Shown piece after piece: positions 23,301 to 34,342 of a DNA stretch of 64,000 nucleotides. Under the pieces are notes generated by a model, which worked only from the letters and a program-made list of their open reading frames with translations, was not told the origin of the DNA and did not search any database. Numbering within the stretch: position 1 is the first letter of the stretch; each line of letters opens with the position of its first letter. A program made the position numbers and the translations under genes. Origin of the DNA: Eulemur rufifrons (Eukaryota > Chordata > Mammalia > Primates > Lemuridae); NCBI RefSeq assembly GCF_041146395.1, contig NC_090989.1:45286501-45350500 (forward strand), written 5' to 3'.

Positions 23301-24592
23301 TAAAGCTTCACCTGGTTATTACTGGTATTGAAAAAAAAAACCATATTAATTTTTCCTTAATATATATGATTAGCTTGGTGGCACAGAAAAATCTTTTCAA
23401 ATTTGAAGTCTGTGGGAGAAACTCTGGTGGTGGGAAGACTGGCTACTCCTGTCATCATTTTGGGGTCACCATCAGCCAGTGTACCCTCCATTTCAGAGTT
23501 GCCACATTATTTAGTTTGATTCCTCCCCCAGAAACCTGGAGATCCTAGAGCTTCTGACTGACAAGTACCAAAAACTCAACAAAGGTCCATTAAAAGAAAT
23601 ATTAATAATTAGAAACAGGCTGGTTCGACTTCTCAGAGCCACACTCACTAATTCAACACATATATAAAAAGCTCTGTTTTAAGTCTTAACTCCATGAAAC
23701 ACTATTGTTTGGAGAAAAAAAACCTGAAAGAGTACAATCATGAGTACTGTCCCATCAGATACAAAACGCTACCTCCTTCTGTGACATAGCAGATTGGTAG
23801 TCAGAGAGCTGGAGGAGGAAAGCCAACTGCAACGTGGAGGCTATGGAGATTGTCGGAAGGGATGCCCTAAGCTGCTTCTACCACTTCCTGCAGGGCCACT
23901 ATGTGGGTGGCATCCACTGAGGCTGTGCAATAGAGTGGCCTTCATCTCTTGTTTATTTTGTGTATTATGTACAATGAGTGTCCAGTCCATGTCTATGGCT
24001 TGAACAAATTAATCAATCAATCAAAGGTTAAGTATCAACTCCGCTAATGCATTCAGAGCTAAAAAGCAAAAGAAGTTAAAAAGAACAGTTATATTCCAAA
24101 ATTTAGCCAAATATTCAGCAAGAGAAGAAAAGGGAAGAAAACTGGTTGAAACTAGAACCACGACAGGACCAGAAAGAAACTAAAAAAAGAAAGAGGTTTG
24201 GTGAGGAGGTAGCATGGGAAGAATGAGTTTATTCTTATTCTGGCAGGAGAGAAAAAAAGCTGGAATTGGTGTTTAATCCAATGGAAAGAGCGTGACTATG
24301 CATGCCCCAGCTGGGCTCACTCCATCTCCTCAGGCTGCTGTGACCGCCCCAAGTTTCTTGAAGTTTGAGCTTCTGGATTGAAAAATCAGTCTAGACATTT
24401 TATTCTCAGACTTTCCGGAGGAAACTCAGATGGTAAACCTACCAGCGTGTCAAATTCAGAACTTACATTGTTCTCACCTCATGACAGCCATTTAGGCAAT
24501 GTCAAAGACAATTCAAAGGAATAAGGGAATTATTTCCCCTCTGAAAAAAAGTAAATGCTTCCTTAAAGTCCATTATGTGAGTTGCTAAAATG

Positions 24593-24613
24593 AAAAAAAA
24601 AAAAAAAAAAAAA
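24593..24613 (+). repeat. Poly(A) run, 21 bp
   Basis: Uninterrupted run of 21 A. The sequence upstream does not resemble a retroposed gene or SINE, so it may be a plain homopolymer. Confidence 0.85.
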
Positions 24614-24749
24614 CAGCTAACTTAAACTGCTAGTTTAAATGCTAACATAAAACCAGAGGACATCAGAATTTTCACCTCTGCTCTTTTTCATTTCCGGGCA
24701 TATTTAATATTTTCATATTTAAGCCAAAGTCTTGAATTCTGGAGAAAAA

Positions 24750-24900
24750 TATGGAGAGGTAGTGAAAAGAGCAGAGGACTCAAAATAAAGATAAACAGGT
24801 TCAAGTATTAATTCTGTTTATGTGATCTGAAACAAGGTATTTAATCTCTGTGGGTGCTCACTCCTTCACTTAAAAAAGTAACAGTTTTGAATAAATGATA
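24750..24900 (+). mobile_element. MIR SINE
   Basis: Plus-strand MIR-like order: 'agtgaaaagagcagaggact', 'caggttcaagtattaattct', 'aacaaggtatttaatctctg'. Diverged but aligned with the MIR core. Confidence 0.6.
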
Positions 24901-25329
24901 TAGAAGAACTTTCTACATAGAATACTCAATGATTCCATTTAGGATTGATAGCTCCCAGTTAGCCTTTTTTTGTAATAGAACTCAAGCATTTTAAAATGTA
25001 GAAGCAAGATAGTATATGCTCAATTTGGATTTTGTCTTATCTCAAGAAGTATAACCCAACAGGCAAATTATACTTAAACCAAATATGGATACTTTTATCT
25101 AGGGATACAACACAAAATAAATACTTGGTATACGCATTTCTTGGAGAAATTAATAAAAAAATATTACTGATTTTCTTATTTTGACTATAATGAAAGATCT
25201 CAAGATGAGCAACATATTACATATATATATTTTATTCCAGACTTTTCCTTTATATGCAGGCACCTTTGTGAAAATCTTAGAATTTGTATTTTTCTAGCTG
25301 GGGTGAAGAACACAAAACTCATTTAATAT
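24901..25329. other. Non-repetitive, no gene seen
   Basis: AT-rich, with a short (AT)n stretch near 25220. Nothing recognised. Confidence 0.45.
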
Positions 25330-25440
25330 CATCCAACAATATTTAGAGAGCGCTGTACTGGGTACTTGGTTGAGGGTGGTGAGCAAAACAGGCCTGGAAT
25401 TGGCAGCCATGAAGCTTAAGGAACAGTTATTTCTATTCTC
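25330..25440 (-). mobile_element. L2 LINE 3'-end fragment
   Basis: The sequence 'caacaatatttagagagcgc', 'gagcaaaacaggcctgg' and 'catgaagcttaaggaacag' follows the minus-strand L2 terminus. Confidence 0.65.
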
Positions 25441-25957
25441 CACACATCCACCACTTCACTTTTTGGTGGAACACAAACCACAGAGATATTAGGAAAGTTT
25501 CTCTGTTTCATCTTGTTCCAAAATAGCTTGTCAAATGACATGATAAAAATCCAAGTCCAAGTCCAAGTGTACACCATGTGGAATACATTGTGCTATCACA
25601 TAGTCTCACAGGGGTAGTTTAGCAGAGAGGAGATGTCATGAGATGTACAAGTCCCCAAAGGAGCCATATGAAAACAAATGGCTCTTCTGAAAGTGAGCAT
25701 CATGAATCATTTGTTTTAATCATAAGAACAGGCAATGAAAATGGGAGGCCCAGTAATGCACAGTACATTCCACGCCAGCCCAGTGCAAAGGGAACTGGCC
25801 AGGAGGTGAGTTCCAAAGCAAGTGTATTGCTGATGGCACCATAATCCAAGTTCATTAGCATTTGACCTCCACTTAATTAATTTATTTGCTAGATCATTAA
25901 TTAATTAATCTAATACTTTAAGTAATTTTTTCCTGACCTTGCTTCTTTCCCTACATA
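25441..25957. other. Non-repetitive, no gene seen
   Basis: Contains an AT-rich patch with overlapping TTAATTAA-type motifs (25873-25915). No repeat family or gene recognised. Confidence 0.45.
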
Positions 25958-26109
25958 TAGAGTTGCCAGATTTAGCAAATAAAATTAAAGGATACATAAA
26001 TTTGAATTTCAGACAAACACTAAATAATATTTCAGTATAAGTCTATACCATGAACTTATACTAAAATTCCAATTTAGCTGGGCATCCTGTATCCTGTTTA
26101 GCAACTCTA
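25958..26109. mobile_element. Palindromic MITE-like element
   Basis: Both ends carry an exact inverted repeat, tagagttgc (25958-25966) and gcaactcta (26101-26109). The interior is also roughly palindromic: 'agtataagt' (26034-26042) is complementary to 'acttatact' (26054-26062). Such long-inverted-repeat elements are nonautonomous DNA transposons. I recognise the family from other mammals but cannot name it. A TA at each tip fits TA-target insertion. Confidence 0.75.
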
Positions 26110-26344
26110 CTACCACAGGCCCATTCTACATATGTATGTTCATTACATACAATGACATTGACTGTAATTTGAAGGTTGGTGAAATTCCCTCCCTGGAGAT
26201 CTTCAGGTGTGACAAATAACAAAATCTATCAGAAAAGATTTGAGTAAATCCTTTCTTTAGGTAGGGAAATGGCCTTGGTAGTTTCTAGGACTCTCATTCA
26301 ACCTTTTATGTGTGAGCTCCTGAATCAAATGATGATTAAAAAAT

Positions 26345-26490
26345 AAGCTGACTAAAACTTCATGAAGGCAAGAACACTGTGTATCTTGTTTAGTTTTGTA
26401 TTAACAGTGCTGGCACCCTACCTAATAAGGTACTGACCACAGCAGATACTCAGTAAATACATGTTGGACAGATAAATTAAAAAAAATTAT
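26345..26490 (+). mobile_element. L2 LINE 3' end
   Basis: 'aaacttcatgaaggcaagaa', 'acagtgctggcaccctacct' and 'gcagatactcagtaaataca' follow the plus-strand L2 terminus, ending 'tgttggacagataaat'. Confidence 0.75.
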
Positions 26491-27354
26491 TTGACATTTA
26501 TTTATGCCATAAATAATAAAATAAGGAAAAATTAGAGCAGGAGGTTGTTTTCAACAATGGACCCCGAGGCATAGGCCCAAAATTCCCCACACCTACATTT
26601 TTACATTTATGGTTGTAGCTGCAGATGGCCTAAAATTCTTTGAAGGGGTTGGGCCAAACCAACAGGATATTATTTCTAGGTCTCATGTAGAGCTCCCAAA
26701 GGATAATATTTTGACTCCTGGCCTAAATCATTTTATGACTCCTCTGGGCCACCTGGATTTTTCTTAATCTACAATTTGAGGTTTTAGAGCACTTCAATAT
26801 TTAAATTGGGGTTCACAAGGTAGAAACTGTTTATGACTATGGAAAGTCATTGAGACCTCAAAAAATATGGATGGAACAATTAAGAAATAAAATAAAACAA
26901 ATTAATTTCTATTTAATTTGGCCTTCACTGAGCTATACGGGAAATTTAAAATTTTTCTCAGACTTTCCTTTTTCAATGGTCTTAAAGGGGGAAGGCTCCT
27001 AATAGTCTAACCATGCTTGTTTCAAACTTTTCCCAAAAATTATCAAAAATAGGAAGAGAGGAAGTCCAGGAACTGTCACATTGTCCTTTTTTGTAGTGAT
27101 TTATGTTTCAAAGAGAAGACTATTTGTTTAGTGTTACTCAAGGAAGGGTTGTTCTTATATTGAAATTAGGTCGCAGATTTCTACATGGAATTTTTTTCCC
27201 CTTTTTCTCATGCATGTGTGTGGGGAAGGGCAGTGAGATGGAGATTTGCATGTGTCTATCAGAAAGCACACGTGCTTTAATGTATTTTTGCCATTGACAC
27301 TACCTGAAACTTTTGATAAATATTGAGAAATCAAAAATAATGATAATGACACAT
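26491..27354. other. Non-repetitive, no gene seen
   Basis: No repeat or exon recognised. Confidence 0.45.
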
Positions 27355-27590
27355 CTAAAGTAGTCAAATACATAGAAACAGAAAGTAGAATGATGGTTGC
27401 CATGGGTATTGGGTAGGAGGAAATGGGAGCTGTTGTTTCATGGGTAGAGGGTTAAACTTTTGCAAGATAAAAAAAGTGCTGAAAATCAATGCACAAAAAT
27501 ATTAATATACTCAATGCTACTGAACTGTACACTTAAAAATAGTTAAGATAATAAATTTTATGTGTTTTTATCACAATTTTTTAAAGAATG
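27355..27590 (+). mobile_element. L1M 3' UTR fragment
   Basis: 'gtagaatgatggttgccatg', 'gctactgaactgtacactta' and 'aaaatagttaagataataaa', followed by 'tatcacaattttttaaa', are characteristic of old L1M 3' UTRs in plus orientation. Confidence 0.8.
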
Positions 27591-27734
27591 ATGACAAAAA
27601 TTCAAATTATATTAGGTAGTCATTAAAAATCCCAGTATGAATGAGAGTAAAATATCAATCTTTATACACAACTTAGATAAATGTTTTTTGGATTACAGAT
27701 GAAGTACTCATACCAAAATAACCATTTTTTTTTA

Positions 27735-27973
27735 ACATTTACCCTGTACATGGCACTGCACAAGTACTAAATATACAAAAACAAATGAGATATGTACCTA
27801 TGAGTGTTTAGCATTCAGAAGGAGAAAATAAATTACTTATTATGAACAAATCATAAAATTGTTCATTTATATTTTTGTATGCAGTATAGATTCATTTGTG
27901 GAAATATAAGGTCAGTCACTCATTAATTCATTCAAATATTTGCTAAGTCTGTTATGAAAAAGACAGAGTCTTT
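27735..27973 (-). mobile_element. L2-like fragment, left of Alu
   Basis: 'tttaccctgtacatggcact', 'aaatatacaaaaacaaatga' and, nearer the Alu, 'aattcattcaaatatttgct' suggest one or two minus-strand L2 3' ends. Similarity continues for a short distance after the Alu. Weak. Confidence 0.45.
27964..27973 (+). repeat. Alu target-site duplication, left copy
   Basis: cagagtcttt, repeated at 28314-28323. Confidence 0.85.
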
Positions 27974-28590
<617 letters not shown>

Positions 28591-28599
28591 CATCTGTTT

Positions 28600-28735
28600 T
28601 CTCATTTGATTGTCATCACAATCCTATGATGGAGATGAGAACTCTGAGCTTCAGAGAAGTTAGGTGCTTTCCCCAGGATCACATAAACTAGAAGTCCAGA
28701 ATCAGATATTTACTTTTGTCTTCTGACTTCAGGTT
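28600..28735 (-). mobile_element. MIR SINE
   Basis: 'atcacaatcctatgatggag', 'ctgagcttcagagaagttag' and 'gatcacataaactagaag' match the minus-strand MIR core. With the preceding plus copy it forms an inverted MIR pair. Confidence 0.75.
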
Positions 28736-28769
28736 TCTTTCTATTATATTAATATTAAGCTTTCTACAG

Positions 28770-29745
28770 AATTTTCAAAATTCAAGAAAAACATGAGTGG
28801 TCAAGTCAAAGTGTGTCTGAATAGCAAGTGGTATTTTTAAAAACAACATACCTAGATATGTTTTAATAAAACTTCAGAGCATCAAGGAAAAAGAGAAAAT
28901 CTGAAAAGCAACCACAGAGAAAATACAGACTATCTGCAACTCATAATCATTAGACTTCTTCATATTTCTCACCAGAAAAAGGAGAGAACAGTAAAATTTG
29001 GAGCAATATCCTCAAAGTGCTAATGGAAAACAACTGTCAATCTAGAACTGAGTGATCAGCTTAAATACATTTTAATAGCAAACACACAAAAAAAGATATA
29101 TTCAAATATATGGTGACTTTCAAAATTTACCCCAGATAGAACTTTAATTCAAAAAATGATTAAAGGAGGTACTTCAACAAGGAGAAAAGCAAATGTAAAA
29201 GAGATAGCAAAACTAACATTAATATGGATTTAAACAAATATATTGATAAATATAATTGTTTCAAAAATTTTAAATAACTTGTTCTTGAATTTTATAAATA
29301 TAAAGATAAAACTTAAATGCTTTGCAAAAGTAAAAATGGAATGGATTTTTAATGGATACTTAGAATGAATTAAGGTCCATGCATTGTGGAGGAAGGCAAG
29401 ACATTGTCCACTTTTTTGGGAAAAATAAATATGTACGTTAGAATAGTGAGGATAACAATGAAAAGCAGAAATACAGTGCATTGTGTCCAAACCAGCAGAA
29501 GGGAAAAAATGACACAGAATGGTTAAAGAAAGGGAAAAATAACCAATCAATTGCTAACTAAACGGAAACTAGTATAGTAATACTAATATCATACAAAATA
29601 GAATTAAAGACAAAAACATTGATCCAACATCAATGCACAAGAAAAAGAATAATTCCACAACAAATCATAAGATGCATACATTTGTGCATATCTAATAACA
29701 TAGCCTTAAAATACATAAAACAAAAACTGACAGTAGCACTATAGT
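28770..29745 (+). mobile_element. Old L1M, ORF1 end and start of ORF2
   Basis: Diverged L1 in plus orientation. 'aaagagaaaatctgaaaagc', 'caatatcctcaaagtgctaa', 'caactgtcaatctagaactg' and 'ggaggtacttcaacaaggag' match the ORF1 C-terminal region of an L1M. From about 29560, 'aatatcatacaaaatagaat' and 'aaaatacataaaacaaaaac' match the start of ORF2. All frames are broken. It continues after a MIR insertion. Confidence 0.75.
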
Positions 29746-29754
29746 GTCAGACTT

Positions 29755-29985
29755 AAACAGATGGACAATTGAGTCAGAATGACTGGGTTTAAATCTTGGC
29801 TCTACCAGTTAATACTTTTGTGAATTTAATAGTTCTCCTAACTTCTTTGTGCCTCAATTTCTTCATCTATAAACTGGTGGAAATGAGGACACTCACCTCA
29901 TACAAGTTTTACAAGGATAAAGAAATTATTATAGGTAGAAGACACATAGCAGTGCTTGACACACAGGAAAACATACATCTTAATT
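29755..29985 (+). mobile_element. MIR SINE inside L1M
   Basis: 'gagtcagaatgactgggttt', 'aaatcttggctctaccagtt', 'tgtgcctcaatttcttcatc' and 'agcagtgcttgacacacagg' give an almost full plus-strand MIR. L1M ORF2 sequence lies on both sides. Confidence 0.85.
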
Positions 29986-29999
29986 TTTAGTAATTAAAT

Positions 30000-32345
30000 T
30001 ATAAGAACCAAAAATTTCTGATAATATGAAAATTGATAATCTATTATGCATAGAAGATTTCAATTAATACATTTTCTCTAACAGATAAATAGAACCCTAG
30101 TGCCAACAAAGAATATGCACCTTTTAATTTGTTAAATATTATACAATTAATCATGTTATTAGATCACATGTAATGTCTCAACTATTTTCAAATAATTTGT
30201 ATTACAAAAACAATATCTTTATTCCACAATATATCAACTAATTATTAAAAAATAAAATGCAATTATTTTAGGAAAGCTAAAATACTATTATATATAAAGT
30301 ATGAGTAAAAGAAAAGATTACAATAAAAATTAGAGAATGTTTATAACTGAATACAAATAAAAGTACTATATATCAAACTTGCAAGATGCATGTAAAGCAG
30401 TAATTAGAGGAAAATTTATAGACATGCATTTAGTAAATATAATAATTGAAAATAAGTAATACAATGGTTTAATTCAATAAGCTAGAAAAATAATAGAATA
30501 AAGCAAATAAAAAGAGAATGAAAGAAAAAATAAAGATAGTAATAAAAAAATAAAGTCAATAAAAAAGACTATTTCTTTTAAAGAAATGAAATAGATTGAA
30601 TTAATTAATAAAAAAGAGCATAAAAAATGGAAATGAAAAAAAGATATAACCATGTAGCTTTTTTTATATTATAAGAAAACTATGAAGAAACTTATGCCAA
30701 TAAATTTGTAAATCCAGATGAAATTGACAATGTTCTAGACAATTTTAAGTTAGCAAAATTGCCTGAGGAAAAAATAATAACTATTAAATAAATAATCTGT
30801 GCAATCTCATCTCATCTAAAAAATACCAAACCTTCAAGAAACAAATAATTCATACAATGTACAAATGTTCCAGGAAATATAAAATAAAGAAAAGCTACCC
30901 AACTACTTTAATGAGGTATCTTTACACCCAAAACAGAAGTGAATAGTAAAACAAAAGTAAAATCCTGTGGATTTTTTTAAATCCATAAATTTCAAGACTC
31001 ATTTATGACAATTTTTAGCAAATTAGCAATAGGAAGATTTCTGAACCTTATCTATAGTAAACACTATACTTAAATGTGAAACTTTAGAAAACATTGCAAT
31101 TAAATTCAGGAACAATATGAGTATGCTTACTGTGACTGTCCCTAATAAATCTTGCACTGGAGATTCAAGGCAAACAATAAGTTAAAAAATTAAGAGGTAT
31201 AGAAGTACAAAAACTAGGAAAATTGTCCTTATTGAGATAATACAGGTTACAAAATCCAAGAGAATTTACAAACAATTCAGACTGCTAGAATATTCAGCAA
31301 GTTTGCTAGATGCAAGATAGATGTACAAAAACCAATAGCATCCGAACATAAGGAAAATCATCAATTAATAAAACAATGGCCACAAAAACAATGAAGTACC
31401 TAGCAATAAATCTAACAAATGCCGTAAGATTTTGGAAGATTTTAGTAAAATTTTGATACAGAAAACTATAAATTTTGATAGTTTAAAAATACTGAATGAA
31501 TAGTAAATTATGCTCTGATAATAGATGAAAAACCTACAATACAAAACATATCAATTCTCTTAAACTCATTCTGTTTTCTATCTAATTCCAACAATAATCC
31601 CAGAAAGAATGTGTGCATGTGTGTGAGAGAGAGAAAGAGAGAGACAGAGATCTATACATGTGGTGATATATGAAAGAACTGACCGTAGGGTCAGTGAGAA
31701 AAGAATAAATTTTCATAAATAGGATCAGAACAACTGGGTATCCAAATAAGAAGCAATCAATTCCAAATACTTGAAAGTCTTAAATATGAAAAGTAAAACT
31801 TTAAAACTTCTAAGAAAAAAATCTAGAGTAAGTTTAAAATATTGAAGTTGGGAAGAAGGTATTAGGTATTAAGTAAAAACTATAATACATTTATCTACAT
31901 TAAAATTAAAACTCTCTATTTACTAAAATACCACAAAATTAAAGAAAGCCACAGAATGGGACTTTATATCACTATACTGTATCACCAATAAAAATTTTGT
32001 ATGCAGGATACGTAAATGACTACAAATGAATAATAAAAATATAACAATCCAACATAATAAAGGGCAATCTATGTGAGCAAAATACTCAAGAAAAGAAATG
32101 CTCAAATGGCCAATAACATAGAAGTAAAATGCTCAACCCCACATATAATTAGAAAAATGAAAGCTAAAACTATGTGGAAATTAAAACCACATACCTTTAT
32201 AAACTCAGCAAACAGTAATTTAAAAATCTGCCAAAACTGTAGGTTTATAAGACTAATGAGTCACAAGGATTCTTATACATTGATGGTGAATTGGTATAGC
32301 CACTTTGAAGGGAAAACTAGCAGGAATTACTAAAGTTTAATATGT
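30000..32345 (+). mobile_element. Old L1M ORF2, decayed
   Basis: Long plus-strand remnant of L1 ORF2. Landmarks in order: 'agaagatttcaattaatac' (30051), 'taattagaggaaaatttata' (30401), 'atgaagaaacttatgccaat' (30681), 'aagtacctagcaataaatct' (31393) and 'agaaatgctcaaatggccaa' (32094). About half of the bases have changed in places. No residual frame beyond 60-90 codons. Confidence 0.75.
31610..31650 (+). repeat. (TG)n/(GA)n-rich simple repeat
   Basis: A short TG stretch followed by an imperfect GA stretch within the L1M. Confidence 0.8.
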
Positions 32346-32827
32346 TGTATTAGTTTTCTATTGCTGCTCTAACAAATGAATACAAATGTTGTGGCTTAAA
32401 ACAAGGCAAATGTGTTAGCTTACAGTTCTACAGGTCAGAAGCCTGTGATAGGTCTCACTGGGTTAAAATCAAGATGTCTGTCTACAAGGCTTCATTCCTT
32501 TCTAGAGGCTCTAGAATTCCTTTTCCATACATTTTTCCAGCTTCTTTTTTCCATCCACATTTCTTGGCTCATGGCTCCCTTTCTCCATCTTCAACACTGA
32601 CAATAGTCTTTTTTTTTTTTTATCTTATCTCCTTGACCCTCTCTTCTGCCTCTTCTTCCAATTTTAAGGACTCGTGATTAGATTGAGTCCTCCTGGGTAA
32701 TCCAAGATAAACTTTCCTTCTGAAGATCCTTAACCTTAATCACATCTGTATAGTCCCTCTTGCCATGTACAGTAACATATTCACAGGTTCCAAGAACATC
32801 TTTGGGGAAGCAATTCTACCTATCACA
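32346..32827 (-). mobile_element. MLT1-type solo LTR inserted in L1M
   Basis: Starts TGTATTAG and ends TATCACA, about 482 bp. Blocks 'gcttacagttctacaggtca', 'gtctcactgggttaaaatca', 'taaccttaatcacatctgta' and 'gtaacatattcacaggttcc' follow a minus-strand MLT1-group LTR. An internal poly-T (32609-32621) is an expansion. L1M ORF2 sequence resumes after it. The flanks tatgt and tatac may be a degraded 5-bp duplication. Confidence 0.85.
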
Positions 32828-33125
32828 TATACATGCACTCCTCGAACTAACAATTCTACTTCTGAGACCAAAAGGAACTATTGCAAATGTACTCAAAGAG
32901 ATATTCACAAATATGTGCATTAGAACATTGTATACATTATGAAAGATTTTTCCAAGTATGTTTATCAATAGAAAAATGGATAAATAATATTGGTGCATGA
33001 ATACAATATAATACGGTATAGGGTTAAGATAAATCTTTAAAATATAACATTGAGTGAAATAAAGATGTAGAATAATATAATTAGGTATATGTGTAAATAA
33101 GTAGGTAGATAGGTAGATATATAGA
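32828..33125 (+). mobile_element. Old L1M, end of ORF2 and 3' UTR
   Basis: 'caattctacttctgagacc', 'aaagagatattcacaaatat', 'agaaaaatggataaataata' and 'taacattgagtgaaataaag' continue the same L1M after the LTR. It runs into a simple repeat and an AluJ-like element. Confidence 0.7.
33101..33124 (+). repeat. (TAGG/TAGA)n simple repeat
   Basis: About six tetranucleotide units, just upstream of an Alu. Confidence 0.8.
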
Positions 33126-33133
33126 CATATACA

Positions 33134-33433
33134 GCTGCCAGGTGTGGTGACTCATACCTGTAATCCCAGCACTTTGGGAGGCTGAGGCTGGAGGATTACT
33201 TGAGGCCAGGGGTTCAAGACCAGCTTGAGCAATAGAGAGACCCCATCTCTACAAAAAATAGAAAAATTAGCCAGGCCTGGTGGGGCACACTTGCAGTACC
33301 AGCTACTTGGAAGGCTGAGGCAGGAGGATTACTTGAGTCCAGGACTTTGAAGTTACAGTGACCTCTGATAGTGCCACTGTACTCTAGCTGGGGTGACAGA
33401 GCTAGACACTGTCTCAAAAAAAAAAAAAAAAAA
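33134..33433 (+). mobile_element. AluJ-like element
   Basis: Complete dimeric Alu in plus orientation with a poly(A) tail to 33433, but without the extra mid-element segment of the lemur type. The high number of differences from consensus and decayed CpG sites fit an old J-type copy. Confidence 0.92.
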
Positions 33434-33774
33434 GAAGGACACATGTATAGATACATACAGAATATAAGAACTTGCACTGATGTAATAAACTTAAAATTTG
33501 GTATCCTGTTTATGTCTGGGAAGTAAGGTAGGGGAGGAAAAGAAAAAATACACAGCAAGGCACAATGTTCACATTTGTCAAAGCTGGATAGGAACGTGTG
33601 TTTTCCTTAAAATATATTCTATACATTGTTGTATTTTTAAAGCATTTTAAAACAAGAATTGGTGACTTTGGGGTAAGTACACTGAACAGAATGAAGGTAT
33701 CCCATGGCAGGAGCAAAAGCTGAGAAGAGGAAAATGCAGAGGTAAGCCTAGATCAGTTGGTTTTGTTGAAAAAG
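33434..33774. other. No clear feature, perhaps L1M 3' UTR
   Basis: May continue the L1M 3' UTR after the Alu ('tagatacatacagaatataa'), but similarity is too weak to be sure. No gene seen. Confidence 0.35.
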
Positions 33775-33957
33775 CTGCAGACTGAAAATGAAAAGAACTA
33801 GGTTTTAATTTTGGCTCTATCACAATCTAGCTTTGTAACTTTTGGTAAGTTACTGCATATCACTATATCTCTGTTCTCCCATCTTAAAAGTGAGCACGTT
33901 GAATCAAAGCATCTCTAGGTCTGTTATAACCATAAGATCTTCTGTCTGATGGCTATT
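33775..33957 (+). mobile_element. MIR SINE
   Basis: 'aaaagaactaggttttaatt', 'ttggctctatcacaatctag' and 'ttttggtaagttactgcata' match the plus-strand MIR core. Confidence 0.7.
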
Positions 33958-33983
33958 ATACACATTATGGTATTTTTATCATT

Positions 33984-33997
33984 AAAATATGGATAGA
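33984..33997 (+). repeat. Alu target-site duplication, left copy
   Basis: aaaatatggataga, repeated at 34329-34342. Confidence 0.92.
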
Positions 33998-34328
33998 GGC
34001 CGGGCGCGGTGGCTCACGCCTGTAATCCTAGCACTCTGGGAGGCCGAGGCGGGTGGATCGCTCAAGGTCAGGAGTTCGAGACCAGCCTGAGCAAGAGCGA
34101 GACCCCGTCTCTACTAAAAATAGAAAAAAATTATATGGACAACTAAAAATATATATATAGAAAAATTAGCCGGGCACAGTGGCGCATGCCTGTAGTCCCA
34201 GCTACTCGGGAGGCTGAGGCAGGAGGATCGCTTGAGCCCAGGAGTTTGAGGTTGCTGTGAGCTAGGCTGACGCCACGGCACTCACTCTAGCCTGGGCAAC
34301 AAAGTGAGACTCTGTCTCAAAAAAAAAA
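33998..34328 (+). mobile_element. Lemur-type Alu
   Basis: Plus-strand dimeric Alu starting GGCCGGGCGCGG, with many CpGs retained, the extra AT-rich segment at about 34127-34163, and an A tail that merges with the right duplication. Exact 14-bp duplication aaaatatggataga. The intact CpGs suggest it is young. Confidence 0.95.
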
Positions 34329-34342
34329 AAAATATGGATAGA
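34329..34342 (+). repeat. Alu target-site duplication, right copy
   Basis: aaaatatggataga, identical to 33984-33997. Confidence 0.92.

Larger units (their letters stand above)
19871..24749. other. Longest repeat-poor interval, no gene seen
   Basis: About 4.9 kb in which I recognise only a small duplicated segment (20221-20312), a CpG cluster (20331-20365) and a 21-bp A run (24593-24613). Open frames of 60-90 codons, including three overlapping ones at 21358-21667, show no domain and no clear splice context. It may hold conserved noncoding elements, which only comparison with other mammals could show. Confidence 0.45.

Noticed and set aside
23794..24003. 69-codon frame in a slightly GC-richer stretch
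   Set aside because: No similarity to a known protein and no supporting exon structure. Could be chance.
33214..33558. 114-codon minus-strand frame with a hydrophobic, phenylalanine-rich part
   Set aside because: It is the antisense of an Alu and its poly(A) tail. Translated Alu antisense frames are common artefacts.
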